Positions 1 through 7,986 of a stretch of 57,521 nt of DNA are shown one piece after another. This DNA comes from Levilactobacillus koreensis JCM 16448 (lineage in GTDB: Bacteria > Bacillota > Bacilli > Lactobacillales > Lactobacillaceae), in the NCBI RefSeq assembly GCF_001435525.1, contig NZ_AZDP01000123.1, positions 74,322 through 131,842 on the forward strand. Direction: 5' to 3'. Within the stretch, counting starts at the first letter, position 1. Each line of letters begins with the position of its first letter. The notes under the pieces are model-generated. The model was not told the origin of the DNA. It worked only from the letters and a program-made list of their open reading frames with translations, and ran no database searches. The translations under genes were made by a program, and so were the position numbers.

Positions 1-39
1 AGAATCCTTGCCGATACTGAGGCGAGACAGGTATTTCAT
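1..39 (-). CDS. possible start of a truncated minus-strand gene
   Basis: Reading the minus strand from 39 gives ATG and 12 more open codons (MKYLSRLSIGKDS) running off the window edge. An AAAGG sequence lies about 6 nt upstream. Thirteen codons are too few to name a family. The support is the start codon with a plausible ribosome binding site and the fact that the next minus-strand gene ends downstream of a hairpin element. It could equally be chance. Confidence 0.3.
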   Translation of the reverse strand, partial: MKYLSRLSIGKDS

Positions 40-58
40 CTTTCAACCTTTAGTTGCT

Positions 59-164
59 GAAACGTGGGACAAAAGACAGCTGACTCCGCTTAAAACTGAC
101 AACCAAATACTCTCAAGTCGGGAGTGTTTGGTTATCAGCCTTAACGCTTGCCTTTTCTCCCACG
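59..164. repeat. fold-back repeat element with 35-nt core shared with 9853-9887
   Basis: The outer arms CGTGGGAcAAAAG (63-75) and CTTTTcTCCCACG (152-164) are inverted with one mismatch. Inside is a 12-bp hairpin, AACCAAATACTC (101-112) against GAGTGTTTGGTT (122-133). The 35 nt at 59-93 match 28 of 35 positions of 9853-9887, both ending in CTCCGCTTAA. It sits between two minus-strand genes and may act as a terminator or be a mobile palindromic element. Its function is not known to me. Confidence 0.6.
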
Positions 165-182
165 CTCCAATTATTTGAGTGG

Positions 183-1010
183 CTAATCAGCTAAAGGATG
201 GGGAATCAAATCGTAATCCACACTTTCCATGATCAACGTGGCGGTCTCTTCAATCGACTTGTTTGAAACATCGATGACTAAACAACCGATTTTTTTATAA
301 AGTTTAGCAGCGTAATCGAGTTCTTCCGTAATTTTTTGGGTGTCGGAATAAGCGCTATCTGCGGGCAGCCCATAAGAGATCATCCGTTCCTGCCGAATTT
401 TCCGTAAAATTTCTGGACGGTTGGTCAGGCCAAAGATGCGTTTGGGATCGACCTGCCACAATTCTTGTGGCAATTGGGTCTGGGGGGACAGCGGTAGGTT
501 GGCAACGCGGAGATTCCGGTTGGCCAAGAACAAGGACAGGGGTGTTTTGGAGGTCCGTGAGACGCCCAAAATGACGATGTCAGCCTTTAGAAGGCCGGCG
601 GGGTCCTTGCCATCATCGTAGGTCACAGCGAACTCCATGGCGGCGATGCGGTCGAAATACGTGTCGTTTAAATTGTGGACTAACCCGGGCACACCTTCGG
701 GGTCTAATCCCGTAGCCGTGTGGAGGACAGCCATGGCCGGCTGGATGCAGTCGAACTGTTGTAATTGATTGGCAACCGAAAATTCGCGAACGTGTTGACT
801 TAATTTTGCATTAACTAAAGTATGAAAAATCATGGCTCGTTGTTTCTTAGCCAGGTTTAGGATCCCTTCCAGGATGGAATCAGTTTGGATGAAGGGGAAC
901 CGTTGGTAGCTCGCCTTAACGCTAGGAAACTGGGAAACAGCAGTCTGGGCAACGGTTAACGCGGTCTCACCAGATGAATCAGATATGACGAAAATATTGA
1001 TTTGCGGCAT
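183..1010 (-). CDS. pyruvate, phosphate dikinase / PEP synthase regulatory protein (bifunctional kinase/pyrophosphorylase, DUF299)
   Basis: The 275-aa protein matches the PSRP family (YqfL-like), which phosphorylates and dephosphorylates PPDK or PEP synthase on a threonine in the cytosol. It opens with the family's MPQINIFVISDSSGETA. The nucleotide-binding loop GVSRTSKT is at about residues 149-156, and the conserved NDTYFDRIAAMEFAV segment is near 115-130. The frame is open upstream to 1067, but I start at 1010 because AGAGGAG lies just before that ATG and the family N-terminus begins there. It is divergent from rpsU. Whether this organism has a PPDK target cannot be seen here. In bacilli the gene often sits near glyQS, but here it lies 10 kb away. 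Confidence 0.9.
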   Translation of the reverse strand: MPQINIFVISDSSGETALTVAQTAVSQFPSVKASYQRFPFIQTDSILEGILNLAKKQRAMIFHTLVNAKLSQHVREFSVANQLQQFDCIQPAMAVLHTATGLDPEGVPGLVHNLNDTYFDRIAAMEFAVTYDDGKDPAGLLKADIVILGVSRTSKTPLSLFLANRNLRVANLPLSPQTQLPQELWQVDPKRIFGLTNRPEILRKIRQERMISYGLPADSAYSDTQKITEELDYAAKLYKKIGCLVIDVSNKSIEETATLIMESVDYDLIPHPLAD

Positions 1011-1086
1011 GTGGGCAACTCCTCTGACGTTTTCTTCTAGTTTAACCCGTAGACGAAAACGGTTCAAATTTTATTTGCTGGCATTA

Positions 1087-1115
1087 TTGACGTACTTTGG
1101 GTGTTTATGTATAAT
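1087..1115 (+). promoter_or_regulatory. sigma-A promoter of rpsU
   Basis: TTGACG (1087-1092), a 17-nt spacer and a perfect TATAAT (1110-1115). Transcription would start near 1122, about 70 nt before rpsU. Confidence 0.75.
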
Positions 1116-1189
1116 AGTTAAGAACCGTTACGCCGGTGGACAAATTCCAACCGACGTTATTACTTGTGCTCGGAGGGAGGGAATTTTAT

Positions 1190-1378
1190 ATGGCAAAGAC
1201 AGTCGTTCGCAAAAACGAGTCTTTTGACGACGCTCTTCGGCGCTTCAAACGTACGGTTTCCCGTAGCGGTACTTTACAAGAATACCGTAAACGTGAATTT
1301 TACGAAAAACCAAGTGTGAAGAAAAAGTTAAAATCAGAAGCTGCGCGTAAGCGTAAAGCTAAGAAGAAGCGTTTCTAA
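1190..1378 (+). CDS. rpsU: 30S ribosomal protein S21
   Basis: This 62-aa, strongly basic protein begins [20 protein letters not shown] and ends in the lysine/arginine-rich tail [14 protein letters not shown], the S21 pattern. S21 binds the 30S platform and helps initiation. GGAGGGAGG lies 8 nt before the ATG at 1190, so the upstream in-frame ATG at 1136 is rejected. The gene is monocistronic, with its own promoter (1087-1115) and terminator (1403-1437). It is not joined to dnaG-rpoD, unlike the classical macromolecular synthesis operon. Confidence 0.97.
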   Translation: MAKTVVRKNESFDDALRRFKRTVSRSGTLQEYRKREFYEKPSVKKKLKSEAARKRKAKKKRF

Positions 1379-1402
1379 GCTCTTTTTGCAATTTAACTAA
1401 AG

Positions 1403-1437
1403 AAACTCAGGACATTTACGTGTCCTGAGTTTTTTTA
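1403..1437 (+). terminator. rho-independent terminator of rpsU
   Basis: A 10-bp perfect stem ACTCAGGACA / TGTCCTGAGT (1405-1414 with 1421-1430), extended by A-T pairs, is followed by seven Ts. Confidence 0.9.
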
Positions 1438-1442
1438 TACGT

Positions 1443-2474
1443 TTATTTTTCGTTGGTTAAGACGACTTTACCGATCATCCGGTTGGTCTCGACTAGAGCG
1501 TGGGCCGCCCGTAGATTGGCAGGATTGATGGGCGTGAAGGTCTTGGTCAACGTCGACTTCAGTTTGCCGGTATCCAGTAGCCCACGAACGCGTTCGAGAA
1601 TATCGTGCTGGGTGATCATGTCCGGGGTTTCGAAGAAGGACTTGGTGTACATCCATTCCCAGGCGAAGGTCGCCCGCTTTTGTTTCAACGCGCGTAGGTC
1701 AATGGGGGTATCACTGCCGGTGACGGAAACAACGGTCCCACTTGGTGCGATTAACGAGACGATTTCGGCCCAATGTTGATTGAGATTGCTGAGCTCTAAA
1801 ATGTAATCGACCGTGGGATAGCCAAGCGCTTGAACCTGGGGAACCAGGTCTTGGCGATGATTGACGACGGCATCCGCACCGTGGTCCTTTGTCCAAGCAA
1901 TAGTCTCGGGTCGCGAAGCCGTGGCAATGACCGTCAAGCCGGCGAGGTGGGCCAGCTGAGTCGCCATGGAGCCGACACCACCAGCACCGTTGATGACAAG
2001 CAGGATCTTGCCAGCGTTAGCAGCGGGGGCATCAAATGACAGATGCATTTGCTCAAATAAGGCTTCCCAAGCCGTCAGTGAGGTTAGCGGGACCGCAGCG
2101 ATTTCCGCGGCCGTTAATCTAGTCGGTGCGTGGCCGACGAGTCGCTCGTCGACTAGGTGATACTCGCTGTCCGTTCCCGGGCGTTTAAAGGAACCCGCGT
2201 AAAAGACCCGGTCGCCGGGGTGAAATAGCGTCACGGCTTCCCCAACGGTGTCCACGACGCCATAGGCATCCCAGCCAATTACCTTGGGTGTCGAGAGTGT
2301 CTGCACCGTACCCCGTCGTACACCGGTATCGACCGGATTGACTGAGGTCGCAATCACCTTGACGAGAATGTCGTGGCCGGTTGGCGTAGGCTTGGGTTCG
2401 AAAAATTCAATGAAGCTCTTTTCGTCTGCAATTGGTAAATTTTGAGTAAAGCCGATGGCCCGCATGTCGGTCAT
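1443..2474 (-). CDS. zinc-type alcohol dehydrogenase-like protein (NADPH:quinone oxidoreductase, MDR superfamily)
   Basis: This 343-aa medium-chain dehydrogenase/reductase has an N-terminal GroES-like fold (ILVKVIATSVNPVD, then VIGWDAYGVV) and a Rossmann NAD(P) loop INGAGGVGSMATQLAHLAG near residue 160. The catalytic and structural zinc cysteines of true alcohol dehydrogenases are absent, as in the quinone oxidoreductase / ZTA1-like branch. I start at 2474 (MTDMRAIGF) because AAAGGAAG precedes it. The open frame reaches 2531. It reads convergently with rpsU and shares the terminator region. The likely role is reduction of quinones or enals with NADPH, but the substrate cannot be fixed from sequence. 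Confidence 0.88.
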   Translation of the reverse strand: MTDMRAIGFTQNLPIADEKSFIEFFEPKPTPTGHDILVKVIATSVNPVDTGVRRGTVQTLSTPKVIGWDAYGVVDTVGEAVTLFHPGDRVFYAGSFKRPGTDSEYHLVDERLVGHAPTRLTAAEIAAVPLTSLTAWEALFEQMHLSFDAPAANAGKILLVINGAGGVGSMATQLAHLAGLTVIATASRPETIAWTKDHGADAVVNHRQDLVPQVQALGYPTVDYILELSNLNQHWAEIVSLIAPSGTVVSVTGSDTPIDLRALKQKRATFAWEWMYTKSFFETPDMITQHDILERVRGLLDTGKLKSTLTKTFTPINPANLRAAHALVETNRMIGKVVLTNEK

Positions 2475-2531
2475 GGTAAGACTTCCTTTCTTGATTAGAG
2501 CGTAACCGATTCGGTCGAAAAAGACAATCAT

Positions 2532-2840
2532 GGACTATTTGCTAGTCGCTAACCAGCTTGTTAGTCTGAGTTAAGAAGCGGATGGCTCGGAGATGAGGAG
2601 ACACTGTTGACGAATCTTAGTACATGATGAACTTATAATTGAAGGGTGAGAGGGAGAATGTCTGTGATACGACAAATTTACGACTGTGCAGGAGGGATGT
2701 CTGGTTGAGAACCATGGCAGGCAGACTTTCTGACAACCGCAGTGCGGCCAATTTAGCCTAATCACAACCAACTTTACCTGACGACTGCGGAGATTAGGTG
2801 TAAACTAAATAGTAACCATGATTTTTTAGGAGGAAATGAA
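2532..2840. other. intergenic region carrying one repeat copy
   Basis: 309 nt without a credible gene. It separates the divergent MDR dehydrogenase and yqeY. The only structure I see is the family-1 repeat copy at 2716-2750. Possible weak yqeY promoter hexamers (CTGACG, 17 nt, TAAACT) end just before the AGGAGG ribosome binding site. Confidence 0.5.
2716..2750 (+). repeat. dispersed intergenic repeat family 1, divergent copy
   Basis: GGCAGGCAGACTTTCTGACA is followed by ACCGCAGTGCGGCCA. The right half matches the family tail exactly, while the left half is diverged from the GCAGGCGGAATYCCTGGCAG core. Confidence 0.55.
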
Positions 2841-3287
2841 ATGAGTTTAGAAACCCAACTCAACACTGATTTAAAGACGGCCATGAAGGCCCACGACAAG
2901 TTGTCATTGAACGTTATCCGGATGATGAAGGCGGCTTTGACCAACGAAAAGGTCAAGCAAGGCCATGATTTGACTCCTGACGAAGAATTGACGATCGTTT
3001 CTCGTGAATTGAAGCAACGTAAGGAATCCATGGAAGAATTTGCTAAGGGTAACCGTGATGACCTGGTTGAAGGCGTTAAGGCCGAAATCGCCATCGTTGA
3101 AAAGTATGCGCCTAAGCAAATGAGCGAAGACGACGTGGCTAAGATCGTCGCTGACAGCATTGCTAAGGTCTCCGCTAGCGGCATGGGGGACTTCGGTAAG
3201 GTCATGGGCGTTGTGATGCCTCAGGTTAAGGGCAAGGCCGATGGTGCCGTTGTCAACAAGACCGTTAAGGCTCAGTTGAGCAAATAA
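2841..3287 (+). CDS. yqeY: GatB/YqeY domain-containing protein
   Basis: This 148-aa cytosolic protein has the YqeY helical domain related to the C-terminal tRNA-binding domain of GatB. Typical signatures are LKTAMKAHDKLSLNVIRMM, the EAKYAPKQMSEDDV-like central part (EKYAPKQMSEDD) and the GMGDFGKVMGVVMPQVKGKAD tail. Its precise role is unproven; tRNA or amidotransferase-related binding is inferred from the fold. AGGAGG precedes the ATG by 8 nt. In many Firmicutes yqeY follows rpsU and precedes phoH; here it is separated from them by one gene on each side. Confidence 0.93.
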   Translation: MSLETQLNTDLKTAMKAHDKLSLNVIRMMKAALTNEKVKQGHDLTPDEELTIVSRELKQRKESMEEFAKGNRDDLVEGVKAEIAIVEKYAPKQMSEDDVAKIVADSIAKVSASGMGDFGKVMGVVMPQVKGKADGAVVNKTVKAQLSK

Positions 3288-3332
3288 GCTGTCCTTTAGC
3301 GCACGCTTCGACAATATAAAATGAGAGACGCG

Positions 3333-3362
3333 AAAAGCCTGGGGGTGTCCCAGGCTTTTTTT
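3333..3362 (+). terminator. terminator after yqeY
   Basis: Stem AAAGCCTGGG / CCCAGGCTTT with a short loop, followed by a run of seven Ts. Confidence 0.92.
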
Positions 3363-3383
3363 GACCAGACAAGGAGAATACTA

Positions 3384-3866
3384 ATGGCATTAACCTATCA
3401 AAAAGTGGCGACCCCGACGACCGAACAGCAACAGCTTCTGTTATTAGCAGACCCCAGTCAACGGCTGATTGCATCGTATTTACCGCACAGTGCGACTTAT
3501 GTGGCCAGTGACCACAGCGGGTTGGCTGGTATCGTGGTGTTGTGTCCGCGGTCCAAACGAGTCGTCGAAATTATGAACATCGCCGTCGCCCCAGCAAAGC
3601 AACGGCACGGTTATGGCCGCCAACTCCTCGAGTTTTCCCGGCAGTGGGCGATCGAGCACGGTTACCGGACCGTACGCATCGCCACGGGGACGACCAGTCT
3701 GACCCAACTCTACTTGTACCAGCAAGCCGGCTTTCGTGTGGTGGCGGTCGACCCCGACTATTTCACGACCAACTATTCGCAGGTTATCATTGAAAATGGC
3801 CTGACGTTACGTGACCGACTCGTTTTGGAGTTGCCGATCACATTACCCGATTTACCTGCTGATTAA
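3384..3866 (+). CDS. GNAT family N-acetyltransferase
   Basis: This 160-aa protein has the GNAT fold: beta-4 VEIMNIAVAP, the acetyl-CoA pyrophosphate loop KQRHGYGRQLLEF (Q/RxxGxG) near residue 75, then LTQLYLYQQAGFRVV of motif B. I start at ATG 3384 because AAGGAG lies 7 nt upstream. The longer frame from 3321 would run through the yqeY terminator. The acceptor substrate is unknown. It has its own small transcription unit between yqeY and phoH. Confidence 0.85.
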   Translation: MALTYQKVATPTTEQQQLLLLADPSQRLIASYLPHSATYVASDHSGLAGIVVLCPRSKRVVEIMNIAVAPAKQRHGYGRQLLEFSRQWAIEHGYRTVRIATGTTSLTQLYLYQQAGFRVVAVDPDYFTTNYSQVIIENGLTLRDRLVLELPITLPDLPAD

Positions 3867-3928
3867 GCCGCAATTGTCAACTATCGGCAGAAAAAGGCGT
3901 CACTCACTGGCTTTTCGCGTCGAATCCT

Positions 3929-3956
3929 TTTACAATCCGCGGCAGTATGCTAAAAT
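3929..3956 (+). promoter_or_regulatory. likely promoter of the phoH operon
   Basis: TTTACA (3929-3934), 16-nt spacer, TAAAAT (3951-3956). It lies 45 nt before the phoH start. Confidence 0.55.
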
Positions 3957-4000
3957 TTGACTATCAGTATACCTAAATAAAAATAAAGGAGCCACCGTAT

Positions 4001-4987
4001 TTGACTGAAAACACAACGATTGAAAAAGAATATATCTTGGAACGACCAGAAGATGAAGTTGGTCTGCTGGGCGCGCAAGATCAATTTGTGACCATCCTCG
4101 AAGAGGGACAACAGGTGACCATCAAGCCTTTCGGCAATTCAATCAAAGTCTCTGGGGCCGCGGATGCGGTTGACCACACGTTGGCCATTTTACGGAACAT
4201 GAGCGACTTACTTGCTAAGGGGATCAAACTGAACAGCGCCGACGTGATCAGTGCCATGAAGATGGCTGATAAGGGGACGTTGACGTACTTTAAGGACTTT
4301 TACACGGAGACCTTGATCAAGGACGCCAAGGGCCGCGCTGTGCGGGTCAAGAACTTTGGGCAACGCCAATACATTGATGCCATCAAGCACAACGACATTA
4401 CCTTTGGTATCGGCCCGGCCGGTACGGGGAAAACGTACTTGGCCGTTGTCATGGCGGTTGCGGCGTTGAAACACGGGGATGTTGAAAAGTTGATCATTAC
4501 CCGACCAGCCGTTGAAGCTGGGGAAAGTCTGGGGTTCTTGCCCGGGGACTTGAAGGAAAAGGTCGATCCTTACTTGCGACCGATCTATGACGCGTTGTAC
4601 GCCATTCTAGGGGCGGAACACACGACCCGGTTGATGGACCGCGGCGTGATTGAAATTGCCCCGCTGGCCTACATGCGTGGCCGGACGTTGGAATCTGCCT
4701 TTGTCATTTTGGATGAAGCGCAAAACACAACGAACATGCAGATGAAGATGTTCCTGACGCGGCTGGGCTTTGGCTCAAAGATGATCGTTAACGGGGATAT
4801 CTCGCAGATCGACTTGCCACACAACGCGAAGTCCGGGTTGATTCAGGCCCAACACATTTTGCAAAACGTTCAGCACATCAGCTTTGTGACCTTCAATTCT
4901 GATGACGTGGTCCGGCACCCAGTCGTGGCCAGCATCATCAATGCTTACGAAGCCAACGATACTACACCAAATGGAGCTAAAAAATAA
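4001..4987 (+). CDS. phoH: PhoH family ATPase
   Basis: This 328-aa P-loop ATPase has Walker A GPAGTGKTY at residues 138-146, Walker B ILDEAQN near 237 and an N-terminal KH-like nucleic-acid-binding segment (residues 30-85). PhoH/PhoL proteins are linked to RNA metabolism and sit next to ybeY across Firmicutes. I take TTG at 4001 as start (ATAAAGGA lies about 10 nt upstream). No ATG fits the conserved N-terminus. The stop overlaps the ybeY ATG by one base, so the two are translationally coupled. The upstream promoter is at 3929-3956. Confidence 0.92.
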   Translation: MTENTTIEKEYILERPEDEVGLLGAQDQFVTILEEGQQVTIKPFGNSIKVSGAADAVDHTLAILRNMSDLLAKGIKLNSADVISAMKMADKGTLTYFKDFYTETLIKDAKGRAVRVKNFGQRQYIDAIKHNDITFGIGPAGTGKTYLAVVMAVAALKHGDVEKLIITRPAVEAGESLGFLPGDLKEKVDPYLRPIYDALYAILGAEHTTRLMDRGVIEIAPLAYMRGRTLESAFVILDEAQNTTNMQMKMFLTRLGFGSKMIVNGDISQIDLPHNAKSGLIQAQHILQNVQHISFVTFNSDDVVRHPVVASIINAYEANDTTPNGAKK

Positions 4988-5475
4988 TGGATTTAGAGAT
5001 TTACGATAAGACTAAAGATGGCGTGCCAGCGAAGCACGTTGACATGATCAAAGACGTTTTAGAATATGCCGGCAAGTACCTAAAGTTGGCCGAGAACACG
5101 GAAATGTCCGTCACCTTAATGAACAACGAAGATATTCACCAGATCAACAAGCAATATCGCGGAGTCGACCGGGCGACCGACGTCATCAGTTTTGCCATCG
5201 AAGACGATGAAGACGCTGACGATGACTTCCCATTGGTTATGGATGAAGAAATGGCGGCCGAGATTCCCGAAAACATCGGTGATATCTTCGTTTCCATGGA
5301 TAAGGTTGAAGAACAAGCGGAATACTTGGGCCATTCCTACGAACGGGAATTAGGTTTTCTCGTGGTCCACGGCTTCCTGCATCTCAACGGCTATGACCAC
5401 ATGAAGCCTGAGGATGAAAAAGTCATGTTCAAACTTCAGGCCGACATTTTGGATGCCTATGGCCTTAAGCGATAA
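4987..5475 (+). CDS. ybeY: endoribonuclease YbeY (16S rRNA 3' maturation)
   Basis: The 162-aa metalloprotein carries the zinc motif HGFLHLNGYDH at residues 128-138 (H128, H132, H138) and the conserved RATDVISFA stretch near 62. It acts in 16S rRNA 3'-end processing and ribosome quality control. A lactobacillus-type acidic insertion (EDDEDADDD) follows RATDVISFA. It overlaps phoH by one base and the dgkA frame by several codons. Confidence 0.95.
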   Translation: MDLEIYDKTKDGVPAKHVDMIKDVLEYAGKYLKLAENTEMSVTLMNNEDIHQINKQYRGVDRATDVISFAIEDDEDADDDFPLVMDEEMAAEIPENIGDIFVSMDKVEEQAEYLGHSYERELGFLVVHGFLHLNGYDHMKPEDEKVMFKLQADILDAYGLKR

Positions 5476-5854
5476 AGCAAAACAAACGGGGAAAAATCGC
5501 GCCTTTCGTCAGTCATTAGGTCACGCGTGGGATGGCCTGCGGGCGCTGTTTCGTTATGAACGTAATTTCCGTAAGCACTTGGTCGTAGGGACTTTGGCAG
5601 TCATTGCCGGGGCAATCCTGCGATTAACGTTAAATGAGTGGCTGTGGCTGGTGCTGGCCATATTCTTGGTGTTGATCGCCGAAACGTTGAATACCATCGT
5701 GGAAGCGGTCGTTGACCTTATCGTGGGCGAAACTTATCACGATTTAGCGAAGCGTGCCAAGGATATTGCGGCCGGTGGTGTCTTAATGGCGGCGATTTTT
5801 GCCGTAATCGTCGGGGCGTTGGTGATGTTGCCAGCCCTCGGCCGTTGGTTCTAG
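5459..5854 (+). CDS. dgkA: diacylglycerol kinase / undecaprenol kinase family protein
   Basis: About 131 aa with three membrane helices. The DgkA signature lies in AIFLVLIAETLNTIVEAVVD (the E...N and E residues of the active site), after the cytosolic helix KNRAFRQSLGHAWDGLRALF. Gram-positive members phosphorylate undecaprenol or diacylglycerol at the membrane. The start is uncertain: ATGs at 5453 and 5459 are both inside the end of ybeY, and neither has a strong ribosome binding site, so coupled translation is likely. It lies 9 nt before era. Confidence 0.9.
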   Translation: MALSDKAKQTGKNRAFRQSLGHAWDGLRALFRYERNFRKHLVVGTLAVIAGAILRLTLNEWLWLVLAIFLVLIAETLNTIVEAVVDLIVGETYHDLAKRAKDIAAGGVLMAAIFAVIVGALVMLPALGRWF

Positions 5855-5863
5855 GAGGAAAAA

Positions 5864-6769
5864 ATGGATAATCCAAATTATAAATCAGGGTTCGTGGCCA
5901 TCGTTGGTCGTCCTAACGTGGGGAAATCAACGTTTTTAAACCGCGTGATCGGTCAAAAGATTGCCATCATGTCGGATACGGCACAGACGACCCGGAACAA
6001 GATTCAAGGCATTTACACGACGGATGAAGCACAGATCGTGTTCATTGACACCCCAGGGGTTCATAAGCCCAAGAGTAAGCTGGGCGACTACATGGTGCAG
6101 TCAGCGATGTCCGCACTAAACGAGGTCGACGCGGTCTTATTCATGATCAACGCGGCCGAAAAGCGCGGGGCCGGTGATAACTTTATCATTGACCGCTTGA
6201 AGGGGATCAAGGCACCGGTGTACCTGCTGATCAACAAGATCGACCAGGTCAAGCCAGATGACATGCTGCCAATCATGGAACAGTACAAGACGGCATTGCC
6301 ATGGAAGGCCGTTTACCCAATTTCTGCGTTGGAGGGTAATAACGTCGACGAACTCCTTTCCGGGCTGATCGATGCGATGCCACATGGGCCACAGTACTAT
6401 CCCGAAGACCAAGTGACCGATCATCCAGAACGATTCGTGGTCAGCGAGTTGATTCGGGAAAAAATCTTCATGTTGACGCGTGAGGAAGTGCCACATTCCG
6501 TTGCCGTCGAGATTGAAAGTATGAAGCAAAAGGACGAAGACCACGTCCACATCGAAGCGACAATCATTGTGGAACGGCCAACGCAAAAGGGAATCATGAT
6601 CGGTAAGGGCGGTAGTATGCTCAAGAAGATCGGGACGATGGCTCGCCACGATATTGAACATTTGCTGGGGAGCAAGGTCTACCTGCAGTTGTGGGTCAAG
6701 GTCCAACCCAACTGGCGGGACAAGGCGACCTTGTTGAAGTCCTACGGGTATCGAAAAGACGATTTATAA
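5864..6769 (+). CDS. era: GTPase Era
   Basis: This 301-aa GTPase has G1 GRPNVGKS near residue 15, G3 DTPGVHKPK near 62, G4 NKID near 124 and a C-terminal KH domain with [14 protein letters not shown] near 245. Era binds the 3' end of 16S rRNA and drives 30S assembly. AGGAGG lies 7 nt before the ATG. It follows dgkA and precedes recO in the conserved ybeY-dgkA-era-recO order. Confidence 0.97.
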   Translation: MDNPNYKSGFVAIVGRPNVGKSTFLNRVIGQKIAIMSDTAQTTRNKIQGIYTTDEAQIVFIDTPGVHKPKSKLGDYMVQSAMSALNEVDAVLFMINAAEKRGAGDNFIIDRLKGIKAPVYLLINKIDQVKPDDMLPIMEQYKTALPWKAVYPISALEGNNVDELLSGLIDAMPHGPQYYPEDQVTDHPERFVVSELIREKIFMLTREEVPHSVAVEIESMKQKDEDHVHIEATIIVERPTQKGIMIGKGGSMLKKIGTMARHDIEHLLGSKVYLQLWVKVQPNWRDKATLLKSYGYRKDDL

Positions 6770-6792
6770 ACAACGGAAGGTGGGGATGAGCC

Positions 6793-7590
6793 GTGGCACG
6801 TAATGTGACTGATTTTCACGGCATCCTCCTTTTTCGGCGGGACTATGCCGAACGCGACTTTTTGATTAAATTTTTAACGGCGGAGTTCGGAAAAAAGATG
6901 TTTCTGGTGCGGGGTGCCAAGAAGCGCGGTTTTAAAATGGTGGCGGATATCTTGCCGTTTACCGTGGGAAGCTACGTGGGTGACATTGCGGATGATGGGT
7001 TGTCCTATATTCGTACGGCCAGAGAGACGACCCAATTTAAAAACATCAGCACCGATATTTTTAAAAATGCCTACGCGACGTACATCATGAGCCTGGTCGA
7101 TCAGGCGTTTCCGGATAGTCAGCCGTTGCCAGATTGGTATCACCGGGTGCAGCGAGCGCTGACGTTGATCGATGATGGGGTCAATCCCGCCATCGTGACG
7201 AATATCATGGAGATTCAGCTGATGCCGGCTTTCGGGGTGGCCCCTCAGTTACAGGGGTGTGCTGTGTGCGGTCGAACGGATTTACCGTTTGATTATTCCG
7301 AGAGTTATGGGGGCCTGTTGTGCCAGCAGCATTGGCAGCTCGATCCCCGGCGGTTACATTTGAACCAACGGACGATTTATTATTTGCGGCAGTTCTCCGT
7401 GCTGGACTTGGACCGGTTACACACAATCAACGTCAAACCGCAGACGGAGCACGCGTTGCGCCAGCTGATGGATGAAATTTATACCAGCCAGATCGGTGTG
7501 CACCCGAAGAGCAAACGGTTCTTAGATCAGATGCAGTCTTGGTCGGCGCGACTGATGACACCACCAACGGGTGATTCGCCAGAAAAATAG
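6793..7590 (+). CDS. recO: DNA repair protein RecO
   Basis: The 265-aa protein has an N-terminal OB fold (FHGILLFRRDYAERD), a helical middle and a four-cysteine-type zinc segment (GCAVCGRTDLPF...GGLLCQQH, residues 155-180). RecO loads RecA on SSB-coated DNA in the RecFOR pathway. GTG at 6793 is the start, with GGAAGGTGGGG just upstream. It ends the phoH operon, followed by the hairpin terminator at 7687-7733. Confidence 0.95.
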   Translation: MARNVTDFHGILLFRRDYAERDFLIKFLTAEFGKKMFLVRGAKKRGFKMVADILPFTVGSYVGDIADDGLSYIRTARETTQFKNISTDIFKNAYATYIMSLVDQAFPDSQPLPDWYHRVQRALTLIDDGVNPAIVTNIMEIQLMPAFGVAPQLQGCAVCGRTDLPFDYSESYGGLLCQQHWQLDPRRLHLNQRTIYYLRQFSVLDLDRLHTINVKPQTEHALRQLMDEIYTSQIGVHPKSKRFLDQMQSWSARLMTPPTGDSPEK

Positions 7591-7686
7591 GATTAACTGC
7601 TCACACGGCGACTGCCAGGGAGTTTTTGGTACTTTTGCGGGACGGACAGGCCACATAGTTTCGATTTCTAATCTTAGTAATTAAAG

Positions 7687-7733
7687 AAGCAGTTCAGATC
7701 TACTCGTTGAGAGTGGTCGGAACTGCTTTTTTT
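7687..7733 (+). terminator. terminator of the phoH-recO operon
   Basis: AAGCAGTTC (7687-7695) pairs with GAACTGCTT (7720-7728). The inner CTACTC/GAGTGG pairing extends the stem, and seven Ts follow. Confidence 0.85.
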
Positions 7734-7810
7734 AGGGATGGCATAAATTGACTGTACAGCGACTCGGGGTGTTTTTACGGTAATTGTTGAAAATGCTATC
7801 ATTTATGAGC

Positions 7811-7978
7811 AGTGTAAGCCGAGAGGTCGCCAGATATGGGCTCGGGCGCGTCGTTCTGCTTAGTTGGTGGCGGTTTCCCGCCGGCTTAGCAGAAGACCAA
7901 CCTTGTAGACTCGTGTTTTTCGAGGCTTCAAGTTGTGTCCGCACCGTTCCAGCCCATATCTGGCGGCCGGTAAGGCGA
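7811..7978. repeat. structured inverted-repeat element with nested hairpins
   Basis: An 18-nt inverted repeat with one mismatch flanks the element: GGTCGCCAGATATGGGCT at 7825-7842 and AGCCCATATCTGGCGGCC at 7951-7968. Inside are two hairpins. One is TTCTGCTTAG / CTTAGCAGAA (7854-7863 with 7885-7894), with a GGCGG/CCGCC core. The other is CTTG-CTCG / CGAG-CAAG (7902-7932). The ends recur in collapsed form at 48144-48196. There is no credible ORF. It may be a mobile palindromic element or a structured RNA. Confidence 0.6.
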
Positions 7979-7986
7979 AGAAACAA

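Noticed and set aside
2774-3205. 143-aa open frame on the minus strand across yqeY
   Set aside because: It is antisense to a well-supported gene, is serine/leucine-rich in the manner of shadow frames, and has no ribosome binding site.
6137-6706. 189-aa minus-strand frame inside era
   Set aside because: Era is conserved over the whole stretch. The antisense frame has a biased His/Asp/Leu composition and no family signature.
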